A stretch of 64,000 nt of DNA, taken from contig JAODUP010000042.1 in the NCBI GenBank assembly GCA_025642065.1, forward strand, positions 702,501-766,500, written 5' to 3'. Origin of the DNA: Paralvinella palmiformis (lineage: Eukaryota > Annelida > Polychaeta > Terebellida > Alvinellidae). A model generated the notes under the pieces. That model saw only the letters and a program-made list of their open reading frames with translations, did no database searches and was not told the origin of the DNA. The translations under genes and the position numbers were made by a program. This document shows, one piece after another, positions 25,576-38,700 of the stretch (its first letter is position 1; the number at the start of each line of letters is the position of its first letter).

Positions 25576-26476
25576 TGTACATATGTTATGTCAGGTTATC
25601 CAAGCATTTGTTTACAAAAACATACATATGTTATGTCAGGTCATCCAAGCATTTGTTCACAAAAACATACATATGATATGTCATATTATCCAAGCATTTG
25701 TTTACAAAAACATACATATGTTATGTCAGGTTATTCAAGCATTTGTTCACAAAAACATAGATATATGTCATATTATCCAAGCAATTTGTTCACAAAAACA
25801 TACATATGCAGGGCATGACACTTACTCTTGATATCCACTTGTCCTGTAGGACAAGTGCTGCAAAATTTTACTTGTCCCATCTGAAATTTACTTGTCCCAA
25901 CAAACTTCAACCATATCACCGAATTACATGAAGTTACAATTTATTAACAGCGTTCAATAAAGAATGGTGTTTTTGTTTGTTGTATATTTATTTGTGAAAC
26001 ACAAGCACATGGCAAAGCAGATGTAAACACAAGCACATGGACTGAAACTTCCGTGACCAGGTGACATTAACGAGCCAACCACGATCAACTTTACGCTGGC
26101 TAAACAACTGCAGACATTGATAAAGCATGCTGTGATTGGCCCACGCATTCAACATGCACAGTTGGTTTCAGTATTTTATCAAACTTCTGGATGGTGATCT
26201 GGGGAAAATGAGATGTAAATTGAAATGTCAAGAAATTATGAATAAACAGTCTTTTTTATATGCTTCAGTTTACTTGTCCTGTCTGGCAAGTACTTGGGAC
26301 GATCTACTTGTCCTGTATGCAAAACCACTTGTCCCGGACAAGTGTTAATGTCCTGCCCTGATATGATATGTCAGATTATCTAAGCATTTATTCACAAAAA
26401 CATATATGATATGCCATATTATGCAAGCAATTTAGTAACAAAAACAAACATATGATATGTCAGATCATCCAAGTAT
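25576..26476. repeat. 45-bp minisatellite, split by a MITE
   Basis: Unit ACATATGTTATGTCAGGTTA + TCCAAGCATTTGTTTACAAAAACAT. Period 45 bp with starts near 25579, 25624, 25669, 25714 and 25760; the array resumes at 26361 for about 2.5 units. Removing the 25809-26360 element restores one continuous array of about 7-8 copies. Confidence 0.92.
25809..26360. mobile_element. 552-bp MITE with ACTTGTCC repeats and a 5-bp target duplication
   Basis: Ends CAGGGCATGACACTTAC... and ...TGTTAATGTCCTGCCCTG are inverted repeats, with CAGGGCA.GACA shared. The subterminal regions carry repeated ACTTGTCC/GGACAAGT in both orientations. Direct flanks ATATG (25804-25808 and 26361-26365) form a 5-bp target duplication inside the minisatellite. 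The CAGGG terminus and 5-bp duplication fit a non-autonomous hAT-like element; no transposase is present. Confidence 0.9.
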
Positions 26477-26725
26477 TAGTGAGTAAGCATTTTGTGTTGG
26501 AAATACTATATTGGTGTAAAGAATAAACTATCAGACTGAACAGATGAAATACTCTGAAAAAGTTTCATTTCAGAATAAATTTTGTTGAAATTAGGTGGTA
26601 TATCTTTTTAGGTAGAATGAAATTACTGTATTGAACTGATTAAATGAAGATTGCACCCAACAAGAATATTTAATTATTATTTCAGTTTTTTATAACTGTT
26701 TTTTTTTAAATTTGTTTTATTTCAG
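26366..26725 (+). other. Region just upstream of the first TAF1A exon found
   Basis: After the minisatellite this 250-bp stretch is AT-rich with no TATA/CpG promoter signature, in keeping with its being intron. The TAF1A promoter and 5' UTR exon must be further upstream and were not identified. Confidence 0.4.
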
Positions 26726-26775
26726 ATGCAGTCATTATGTCAGCTGTCTCACCTGAAAACATCTTAACTTTGTTG
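26726..26775 (+). CDS. TAF1A: TAF1A exon with start codon (coding part 26737-26775)
   Basis: A pyrimidine-rich acceptor ending TTTATTTCAG precedes 26726. The in-frame ATG is at 26737 and the reading is MSAVSPENILTLL, ending in phase 0 at a GTAATT donor. The exon itself opens with another ATG (26726) in a different frame, so an upstream ORF of 13 codons would overlap the main start. Because the exon begins at an acceptor, a 5' exon must lie upstream; I could not locate it. The frame stays open back to the exon edge, so coding could continue into that unseen exon. Confidence 0.6.
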
Positions 26776-29700
26776 GTAATTATAAATATGGTTTATTGTA
26801 TAGTTTGTATGTTTAATTCTGAATGTGTAATGTTTAGACTCCAGAAACTTAGGTGACTGAAGTTTAGATTGTGGCTTATTTTAAATGGACCTTAGGTGAG
26901 AGAGAGACAGTGATGTATATATATATATATATATATATATTGTAACAAACATGTAATGTTTAGAAAACAAAATATTATTATATTTGACAAAATAAATTTA
27001 GAATTCAAACATTATATTTGTTTGAATAATGTTTGAGCTGTTAACAAAAACAAAATGTTTTTGTGAATTAATTTGGTATAAACACAAGAGTTTGCTAACT
27101 TTATTATCTTCTCACTGGATGTCATAAGAGTTGAAGGTGAATATAAATAACCTTTTTTGTACTGATTTGGCTAAATCCTATTCACTTAATCCACATTATT
27201 ATAATGTTACTCTTGGCTGATAGTAAATTTTATATTAAATTTTCTATTTGATTCTTATAACAATTAAATTCATTCCATGATTAGTTGCTCCATCACTTAT
27301 TTCTTGCATGATATGCATACATTAAGTATTTTTGTGGATAAAAACTTCATAATAAGTTTTTGTTTGCCTGGATCACTTTCACTGGGAGTGGCAATGTCAG
27401 ATACATGAAACCAATCAAAATTAACAGTTAAAGGGTCCAGATTCAAAGATGGCTGTAACAAAGTAGACATATTTATTGCCTAGTTGTAAGTATGAGGGAG
27501 ATTGTTGAGTGAAAATGGACACAATATAGAATATTAATCCGGTTGTGTTATACATCTCCAGATTAAACTATCCATGTATTATAATGGATCATTTTAGTAT
27601 TTAATAATGTCACAGTTCAGATATATTTAATATCGCTATTTGGCTCAATTTGTTTTGAGTTATTTAACCTCAGCACTGGTCACACCATGGGATATGCAGA
27701 TGAGGGGAGGGGAACCTCCTTGATGAAACATCCCACAAATACAGGTGCGATTTGAACTGACAACCTATTGTCATTTGGCTGGAATTGGTCAAATGTGTGA
27801 TAAGGAATTCTATATTTTGGGAATATGACAAAAATATCCAGAGAATTACTTTAGCAAAACATCATCTGGGCAATAGTACAGTGTTTAGAGCACTCCACTG
27901 CAAATCTGCAGCTTGTATGTTCGAATCCGACTAATACCTGTCAGCTGTGTTTGATGGCTTTGTTTCCTTAGAGAGTCACCCATCACTTAACATCTGTGGT
28001 CATCCATTCTCGCCTCCTCCTAGTTGACTCTTATGATACGTAGAACGTTTGAACACCAAACCAATTCCAAACCCTAAATGAATGGGGAAGAGCATGACTT
28101 ATTTTATTTTTATTGTATGCAGGAGAGTACGGCAAATCAATTCTAAATCCCAAATCTGCAGGGATCATCAATAACTAAATTAATATTTTAATTATAAAAA
28201 TCATTAACTTAATGTTTTTTTTAGGTTGTGGTCTAAATGTCTTTTCACCCTCAAGTTCACGTTGCTTGTGAAGAACATTATAACATAGAATTAAATACCA
28301 ATGTGTGCATTCCACTGGTGTTTAATGGGGAGAGGGGGTTATGCAGCATAGATTGATAGTTTATTTCACAATTTCCATTTACAAATATTTTACTCATAGA
28401 CGATATAAAATTTCTTAAAGGTAACAATTGATCAGGAAATTGAGGAACCAATATAGCCTAGGCTGTCTTCCTATTGGCCCCTGAACAAATACATATAATC
28501 ACAAAAATTTTAATGAATGTGATTGGTCGGTGTTTTCGTCAGTAAAGAAGTACGTATCCAAGGATTTCGCTGTACTACATAAGTTTATAATGATGACAAG
28601 TGGATTGATCAAAGTACGGAACAACAACCATATGCAATAATTCACAGTGACAATCAGGATATCATTAATTTAGGCATTGTTTAACTTCAGTAGGAAAGTA
28701 CAAGTGACGATTTGATGAGTCTTTTGAATTGGCTCCGGGAATGAACCTTTGAAGCTAGGTTTGTGACCATTTGTACCATATTTGGGGTAATGTTTATAAT
28801 GGTAGGTTACTAGAGAAACGTGTTTTAGGGCTAAAGTTTAGACTAATTATACATCAAGGTATTGTTTAATGTAATGAATGTGCAAATAAATGATCAATTT
28901 ATCCATCTTATGAAATAAACATCTGTAAAGATTGACAGTCTGGCAATTACCACAGGCAAGTATCTGTTTGGGGAAGTTCTACGTATAAACATATAATTTA
29001 TTGTTGATATATCTGTGTGAATAGGCTGTATTTGTTATTAGCAACTGTTTAATGACGATATTGCAAACGATGAAATATCTCACAAGCTTCTGTTTAATGA
29101 CAATGAACTAGAAGTGAAAAAGGTGACAAAATGTTTATTTGTTGGTTAACTGATTGTATTCTGTCTGGAAAAAAATACGTCAATTTATGATGGACCGATT
29201 AAGTTAGATATTTGAATATTTCTAGCCCGTCAAAATTCTTAATGGTTCTGTTTAAAAATATATCAGCCGTGGTGAATAAATACTCTGTAAATAACTTCTT
29301 TCATACCGTGGAATGATTTGTACACAAAGAGCAAATTAAAGAGAAAATTAATTATAAGATAAAAAAGAACTTGAAATCTGAAACTAATTTGATACTCATG
29401 CAAATGTTATTCTAATGTTTATAAAGATACATGTTGATGTGCTACAATCTGTTTACCTGCAAAACTATATTATTATATATGTGACTAATAATACATGTGT
29501 CATTTCGTTGTTTGTCTTAGCTATCATAACAATCTTACTGATTATTTTGTAGGGTTTTTACATTTGTTCATGTGTTTATATATATATGTGTGTGTGTGTG
29601 TGCATTTTGTTTTGGCAGTAAAAATTGAGTGAAAATCCATTATTGATTTTCTTTAGGCAAAGACTCTAAGTTACTTAGTTAATGTTGATGAAGTGAATCC

Positions 29701-32700
29701 AACTGAAGAAGAAAAATGGGTGGATACCATAGCATCACTCGATTACAATGGTAAGCTGTACAAATTATTTGTGTTCTTTGAAAGATAAACAATAAAATTA
29801 TATGGAATAAGACAACCATTAAAGGATCTTACAGGAACCACTGTATGGGTTAAAATTGATCTACAGGAGTAACACAAAATATTCAATATTGAGAAAACAT
29901 TCAATGGAGAGAATGAACTGGCCCTGTGAAAGGTCCTGATGGTTGGAATTAATTGAAAGAATTTGGGAGCACTAAGATTCCATGGGCTATAATATTTAAA
30001 TGATTATGGTTCAATGAAGTTAAAATTCAACAGGCCAAAACAGCCAGAAGAACAACTTCAAAAGCAGTTCTCTCTTTTTTTTGGCTGGCATTATGAACCT
30101 GCTTAGTTCAGTATCCGCTGCTTTTATAGAGCATCCAAGATTTAGATTGAATCAAGTCCCTAGGCTATGCTTGTCGTTATTTCCCTTGTGGGTCTGGCCA
30201 CAGCCATATAATCCAGGTAAAACCACTTGTTCATTTTATAACTTGAGTACACCCTTGCTGAAGAATGGATACAGATTTGGATGATGGGGTAGAATTAAAA
30301 TGAGATTTAGGTTCCTCCTTAAATGTTCCATTAATATGTTGGTGTAGGTCTTAACATGTCTTAGTGATGATTATGATGATGATGATGATTTATGGCCACT
30401 TTTGTGCCCGAGGTAGGCTAAATGGGCTGAGGAACCTCCAAAGGTAATGAAGCGAAGTCAAAGATGAAACAACCTTTAAATATGCCCACACCGAGATTCA
30501 AACACGGTGGTGGTGATCTGTGGTCCAACACTTAACATGTCTTAGTGTGTCATTACATATTATAGTATGTTGTAAGCCATCATAGTATCTTTGAATTTGG
30601 TCTAATTTGTTTGAATATAGGCAAAACTCATTATAATGTGATCTATTGCATAACAACATTCTTTTTAATTTCTGTTTTTGTTTTAATATGTGCTTGACAA
30701 CACAGCCTGTAAATATAAGATAATGGTTTAATATTGGGAGAAAAATGTAAATAATTTTGTCGATAAATGTGGTTTGTATTAATAAACATGGAAAATCAAC
30801 AGAAAACTGTAAATTTCAACACTTTTTAGTATTGTAATTGATGTAAACTTTTATAGCTGATCCAAATAGCTCCAATATGGCAACTTCAGAATGACTGTAC
30901 AGTTATGATTATAAGCCAAATATTTAATACATTGTAACTTTCCTGTCAGAACAAAATAAGACATTAATATTAAATAACTCTCCTCTTTTATATACGACAT
31001 ATGTAGAGCTAGTACAGCTGAGAAACAACGTTAATAGTGACAGGGTTTCTACGGATCCTGAAAAACCTGCAATATAACAAATTCATTTTCCAAGATCCTA
31101 GAAATGTCCTTGAATTTTACAAAATCAGGAAATGTCCTGGAAAAAATATTGCCTGTGAAAAAATTCACTTAGATTTAGAACAAAAAAGTCCATGAATAAA
31201 TATTATGTCTGTAGAAATTTATCGCATGATATCAAATGTTAGTTAGAATTTAAATAAAACTGGGTGGATCAGACAGCTAGAAGGGGTGAAGAAGAGGCTG
31301 CACCATAAAAGTTCAATAATCGAGCATACACTGAATAAATATGATGTGCTTTTTCACACTTGTCTTGATTTATTATCTTTAAATCTTGTATACTTTGTCC
31401 TGGAAAATGGTAATTTTGCCGTGGAAATGTCCTGGAAAATAATATTTCCTTGGCTGAGATATTGATACATCATGTAGTGAATGTTAATTGTTTTATCAGG
31501 ATGATGGAACACAGTCCTTTGTGATAACACAGTATTGCTTATTATCATAATTCAGCTACAATATAATTATATTTCCAATGACTCCCCCCCCCCCCCAAAT
31601 ATTACATTAAAATTAGTTTTGCATGTATATTTTGCATGTTGTGCTGTTTTGATAGAACACGTGATCTAGAAATAATATGTTTTTTTTAAATATAATTCAC
31701 TTAAAATATCTAATAATATATGTGTATTATTATTCAATCTTAAGTAAAATATTATCAGGGTTTTTGGTGGGCTCTTCACGAGCCCTGAGCGTCTGCTTTC
31801 ATGTATCACTATTTTATGTACTGGGGCTCCATTTATAGTTCATACTCCCATCTAAGACACACATCAGCAATTAAGACTCGATAAATCGCTATCCATTTAT
31901 TCACGGTCCATTGTTAATGAATACCAATGATCCATTTCTGATATTCACATTCACTTTTACAACAATTCACTTTTCAAACTTCATTCACCGGGATCCAAAC
32001 AAAAACTGATTTTAAATTTTGAAATGGGTTGGCAGCTTTAAGCTGGGTCAGAGGTTACATGGATTATGAAACAGCCAATGAGAAATATTCAAGCCCTTCA
32101 CCAAATCCAAACAACAAAGCTAAGCCAATACCATTCTAATCTGGCATGGGACTCTTGAGTTTTCAATTTCAGTTTTAAATATTAACAAACATTTTAAATG
32201 TACACAAATTTGAACAGCAATCAATCATTTCTCTCTCAAAGCACATCACTATATAAAACAAAGAACATTTACAATCCATATACATAGATATATTAATATG
32301 ACAAACTTCAATTATTCAAACTGATAATATATAATTTTATGATGTACTTAACTGTCTTTATTAGATTATCTGATAACTTGAATATATAGAAATTTAATCA
32401 CGTGTATATTTGTATGACTTACGATTTTCATCTGTAACCGCTTTTAAATAATAACTAGACGTATTCTTTGTGCTCTTGTGTGATTTAAATATATAACCCC
32501 ATGAATTGATCTGGCTAATCAGGTGCTTTATTAAATCTTTTTGTTTTCTCATTAAATATTACTTTTAGTGTACAAGACCTGTTAAAGGCTCTTGCTAGCA
32601 AAGCCTTAACAAAATGCACATTATTATTAATATTATTTCATTTATGTACCATTTCAGCAACAGGACTTAATCCTTTTATGAAGCGTAAAGAAAGCAAAGC

Positions 32701-35700
32701 ATTGCCAATTGACAAGATACTCAATTTATTAAGAGAAGGTCTTCTGACTCAGCGCTGGGAAGAAGTACTGAAGTTGATTACTGTTATAAGTGAACATAAA
32801 AAGATGAATTATGTAATATTTAAGGTATTGTAGATAAATACAGGTAGTTGTCAATTTGTGTGAGCTTGATTGGTTATGACCGACCAGTCACAAGTTGGTG
32901 TGGTCATAAGTCTGGCTATGTTATAATTAGCTTACGTATATGTTATACCGTGTAACGATATTATAATCATGTTTAAGTCATACCGGCGGTCATAAAATTA
33001 AACAGTTGTAAGTTGGGTAGATCATAAGTTGACGACTACTATAATTGTTTAGAGATAATTTTTTGGTCAAGCCTAAACTAACTTGATAGTCACACTTAGA
33101 AAGTACATATTTAAGGTTAATTCGATAAGAAAAAAGCTAAATAATGTAAACTTCAGGGTATCGTAGATATATAATTATTTTCAGGTAACTTATTAGGTCT
33201 AACCAGAGTTACTTCATTTATATTGTCCATCACACTATTTCCAAGTCAGAAAATACGTGTTTTTAAAAGCTAACTTAAAAGAAATCTTTCAAATTCAGAT
33301 ATATCACTTATTCATGAAGGGTAACTCCATAGCTGAACTGATAGTGTGGGTGACCACAGACTTCCAGCACCTGGATTAAAACCCCGACTGGGCTATATCT
33401 GCCTCGTTACCTTTGCACTCGGCCCATTTAGCCTGCTGTTTGTACAGCAGTAGCCATATAACGGCAATTGTACCGTAATCTTCTGTGTATAATGTACACC
33501 TTTTTTCACTGTTTTCCGTAGCTTTTTACACCATAACTAAATATGTCCATTCTTTTAAAGAAAAATAATTTGACAGACATATATTCTATTGGTATTAGGC
33601 CATGGTGCGCAAGTCCAGCTGCGCCAAAACTAGGTTTTCCGGACATTTTTCTGGTCAACAACAAGGGGTGCGCTTTATACACAAGTGCACGCTATACACA
33701 GGAGATTACAGTCATTTATTTATTTGTGGATTCATGCATTTGGGGGGAGGATTGTTATGTAAGTGGGAACAATTTTTATGGTTCTGGTACCTGATTTCAG
33801 ATCATTTAGTTTGATCACAACCAACATTTTTCATAGCACAGCAGTTGGAGCACCTCCAAGTTCTGGGTTCAAATCTGGCTCATACCTGCTGTATTGATAA
33901 TAGGAAAGTTCCTTTCATATATATTGCCACATAAGGTACTGCAGGTACAACACTATTGTAGGTGAAGTTCAGATGAAATAAATGGATATAAATCACGGCC
34001 AGAAAAGTATTTTCAAATATTTTCTCTGGCCCAACAAATTTTTACCTGATCCAAAATTATCATTTATTTTAAAATCTGCTATATTTCACCTACATATAAA
34101 AATGTTTTTGCAAAAATAATGACAAATAGAGAAGTGTTTGATAAGAAATGCTTGTTCGGTGAAGCCCAATGCTGGTTTGCTGAGTTACTCATAGCCATTT
34201 TTACTCTCACTATATAAATAAAATTTCAAATTAGCAAGAATGCGTAGCCAGTAAACTGCAATGAATACAGCTTTTAAACTGCAACACCATATAAATAGGG
34301 AGTGTGTTGTCTTATGTGGCATGCGTATTTGACATTGTGGTAGCGTATGTGACGTTGGAGTATCCATGTATTTCGGACACCCTTCTCACCTTGTGACACT
34401 TGAATCGGACGTTGAATCCAGAAATTTACAACCCAAGTGAAAACTAACTTATCAATCAAAAATACAAGTTACATAACATAATCAAGTTACCATGTGATGA
34501 ACAGTTTTTGTGCAGTGACCTTCAAAAACAGCAGATAATGATAATAGTATATATTTAATAAAGTGCCCTGACCAGCAGGAGCCACTCAAAGATGCTCTAC
34601 AAATAATATATAATATAATAAACATGAGATACACAATGACATGCACTGATAGTAATGTATAGTAACTCAAAATAGCATAGTATGACAGAACATGGAGTGA
34701 GAGAGAAGGTTTTAAAGACACAATAACACAGAAAAGTGTTAATGGCCACTAGGACAGTTGTTAACCCTTGCAAGGGGAATGGCGCAAAAATAAATGATAC
34801 ATGGACAACACAGAAAAGCAAGTGACGAAATACATACAGCATCATGACAGCTAACAACAGGCATCCTAACTGATAGTGCAGTTGGCCACCGATGTCTGGC
34901 TCCTAGTTTCAAATTCTAGCATGGCTATATGTGGAGGATGTTTCATCTTTCAATTTGTCTCATTATCATTAACGGTTGCTAGACCCATTTGGACTGCCAC
35001 ATACACAAATACAGCTGTAAAACTGCATCTCTATAGTTGGAACAAAATATGAAAAACATTACAGCAACAGCCAAAATATAAAACTTGACACAACAATAAC
35101 GAATAAACACTTGTAGCACAGTACAACAAAAAACAAGACAATGCCACATTACATAAAGAATGTTTTCACATATATATATATATATATATATATTAGAGTA
35201 AAGTAAGTTAAAGATAAGTGGAATAAGAATGGTAACTTAGGATTTCTTATTACTAGAATATTCTAATATTTTGATATGATTTAGCTAAGAATATGTTATA
35301 ATTTATTTTAGGTTGGGTTAGAATTGTGCCATCATTTGGAGCCTTGTAGAGGGAGATATCTTGAACAACTCGTATTGTATGTTTACTATTTATTTTAAGC
35401 ATATTCTTCTTTATGATGAAATATCTGAACTGTTCTGCATAGTTACATGATCCTTGTAATTAACTGCTCTACATAATTACTTGACATTTGTAATGATACT
35501 TGACATTTGTAATGATACTCGGCATTTGTAATGATACTCGGCATTTGTAATGATACTCGACATTTGTAATGATACTTGACATTTGTAATGAACTGTTCTG
35601 CATAATTACAAGGATGTGAACCTTTTCATATATAATCATTATCCGCAGACATCTTTTGGGACCGACATCATTATATCCAAGACAAGTAACGCTGGAGTAT

Positions 35701-38700
35701 GTCTTGTTTCTGCTAAGTGTTGATTTAGACACACCTGATATAGAGGGCGCCAGTACAGTTTTCCAGGTGATGCTTCAGTATATATCCTTTATCTTTTTTT
35801 CTGTATTTAGTACGTGATGCTTGGCAGTGGTTTGGGAGCTTGTTTATTTTCATCCCATTGTACTTCAGTTAGAATTTGAGCCGAGTTCTGATTAAGATCA
35901 GAAAACGCTTCTTATTCATATTGTTGCATGAAGACTAGTTTTATCTTTGATATATTTGTAAGGCTGTTGAAGATTTGAAGAATTGGCATCTTCTGGTCAG
36001 ATTTTCAAGCATTCGTCACTATCTGACCATCACCGTTATCACTATGCAGTTCAATATGCCTTGAAAAATTCATAATCAGTAATTAATAGTCAAATGCTAG
36101 TAGTTACCAGATATGGGGTTCATTCAATTCTGGAATTGGAATTAATGGTCAGTTCCGGAATTAGAATTGATTATTTTTAAAAATGGAATTGAAATTGATA
36201 AAATTGGAATTGCAGTTTCCTACAAAAAAATTAATCCACCAATTAATTTACCATTTAATTTTTTAATTCAGAAATATTTCTTCCATGACAATCCTACTTG
36301 GAATATAAACTAGTAGGAGTAGGTATTCCAAATAGGTACTCGGGGTAGGTATTCAGAGTACCTACTCGTGGTCAAAAGTAGTAGATAAAAAAGAGTTTAA
36401 AAATGGAATTGGAATTGATATATTTGGAATTGATAAATTTGACGTGAAATTGGAGTTGACCAAATGGAATTGAGTGGAATTAGAATTTTAAAAATAGAAT
36501 TTTGCTCATCGTTATGATTCCGTATTCATAAAGATGATATTTTGTGTCAATTTTGATTCTTTAGAAGTTGAAAATTTTACAGCACAGTACTGATGATGCG
36601 TCTAAATGATTTTATGGAGTAGAACTTGCACTAATGCTCTGGCTTTCATTTTCAGACTTTCAAGAAACCTCCACTGACTAAGAAACATGAGAGCGAACAA
36701 ATGATTTTAATGTTCGAAGCATATAAGGGCTTTGTCTGGTACGCCCTCTGGCAACAGTCTAAACGTAAAGTGGAACAGCTTAAAGTGCAGTTAGGTGAGA
36801 GAGTAATCAGCATCGTTTATATAATATTGATATGGATATTAACAGTTTAATTGTTTTGATATAAATGTCATTGTTCTTTTTGTTCGCTTATAGCTGTTGA
36901 TTCATAGTGTTATGGTATATCAGAGTTAACTGTGTGGCCCAATATCTGACTTCACCACTCAAGCTTTCTGTTAGCGTAAACTCACTTTTATTCATTATCA
37001 GACCTGGAGAAGTACTTATGTCTGCAATGCAAGCTTCAATTGAAGATGAAATATCATCCCATTTATACCATGCCTTCAACATCATGTACACCTATATCTG
37101 GTGATATTTTATCCGTCACTGAAACACACTGAGTTCTGTCGGCGAGGTACGACTTTACCCAAGTTAAAGCTTTTTCCTTGATTCCAAAGGAGAATTCTAA
37201 ATGCTTCAGTAGAATTGGATGATCAATTACGTCGAAAGCTGCGGATAAATCAAGCATAATTAATGCAGTCATGGATCCTTCAACAAGAGCCTCAGCAATG
37301 TTACTGTGCACTTTCAAGAGAGCAGTTTCTGTTGAATGACCTCTACAATAAGCAGACAGATAGATGTCATTAAGATCAAGTGTTCTTCTATATGCCTTGC
37401 TACTACCTTTTCAATAAGTTTACAGTTACATTTCAAATGTATTTAGATACATTTACAGTTACATTTTCTGTGTTATTGGGTTTATATTTGTGTGTGCATA
37501 TATGACCTGAAATTATGGGTCTATAAATGATTTGGCCAGAACACACCAAACAAACCCTATTTATGTTTTTATGGGCAATTAGTGTCATGCTGGCTTCAAT
37601 ATGGCTTCCATGATTATTCATGTTGATCATATTTTCCAGTTCACAATTGTAATTTAAAACATGAAATATACAATTAAAGATAAGACAATTACCATAGTTC
37701 TCCTAATAATTTGTATTAATGGCCACTCAATTAATTGGGTATACCATAGGTCCCAGCCATTAAGCCGATACTTTGTGTCAACATTTTGACCCTTATTTTG
37801 GGGGGTCGGCTTAATGGCCGGTGCTATTTCAGTGTCAAGAAATCCAGTCATCGAGAGAAACATTTTCAGTGTGTTAGCAGCCGTCTAGACGCTAGTGACC
37901 TAGGTCCTAGTCTGATGCAAACGGACATCAATCGTCATTTTGATTTAAACTCATGCAGTCATGGAGTGAAAATAGAAGTGAAACAATTGATGATAATTAT
38001 ATATGGCTTTATAATGAAAATCATTATTTATATGTAGAATTATCTGATTTTTGTAATTATGGATAAATGTTGTTTGACTTAGTAGCGCATTTCACAAAGG
38101 CAGCTTCAGTAACAAGACAATTTGTACCCAAGTCATCCCATACCCAAGAGCATTGTATCTCATTCGTTTGGCGGCATAGATATTAGGGTTCCCCCATACA
38201 CATATTTTGTATGAGCATATTTATACTAATAACGTGATAATTATTGATTAATTAATTTATTTTCAGTGGAGAGTTAGTTACCAACTGACCGCATATACTG
38301 GTGGTAATTTACATTATCTTGGTTATTGCCGCATTAGTGACCAAAACAAAGGCTCAGTAGTAATTGACAATATGTTTAATTATTACTAAGTCATTGACTT
38401 CATATGCGGTTCATTGAATGTTTAATCACACCATTAATTTAAGTTTGAGGTCCAACATATGTGCTAACAGTTTGTGTAAACGATCGTTATAATTTGCCTT
38501 GATCTATTGACAGTATACAAAACACTATTGGTATGAATAACAAATTATGAAAACAAAATTATTTTCTGCGTTCAAAACGTCACCTGGAAATACTGCAGGG
38601 AAAGTTTTTTAGGTCGGCTTATTGGGACGGTACTACCATAAATCATTATATTTTAGGTCGGGTCAGCTTAATGGCCGGGACCTACGGTATGTTAAAATTA

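Noticed and set aside
25583..25831. 82-codon repetitive ORF
   Set aside because: The 45-bp minisatellite has a period divisible by three, which keeps frames open; no coding evidence.
31769..31785. Histone mRNA 3' stem-loop
   Set aside because: The stem is GGGCTC/GAGCCC with a 5-base loop, not the 6-bp stem and 4-base loop of the histone element; no histone gene is nearby, and it begins with a transposon-like CAGGG.
35820..35890. Extra TAF1A exon after a strong TTTTTTCTGTATTTAG acceptor
   Set aside because: Hits a stop within 24 codons in the usable phase, and the TAF1A alignment is already complete from exon 6 to exon 7.
35955..36080. Alternative TAF1A exon around HYAVQYALKNS
   Set aside because: It loosely resembles the LQHALYLL helix but lacks a workable donor and phase; the exon at 35649 fits both.
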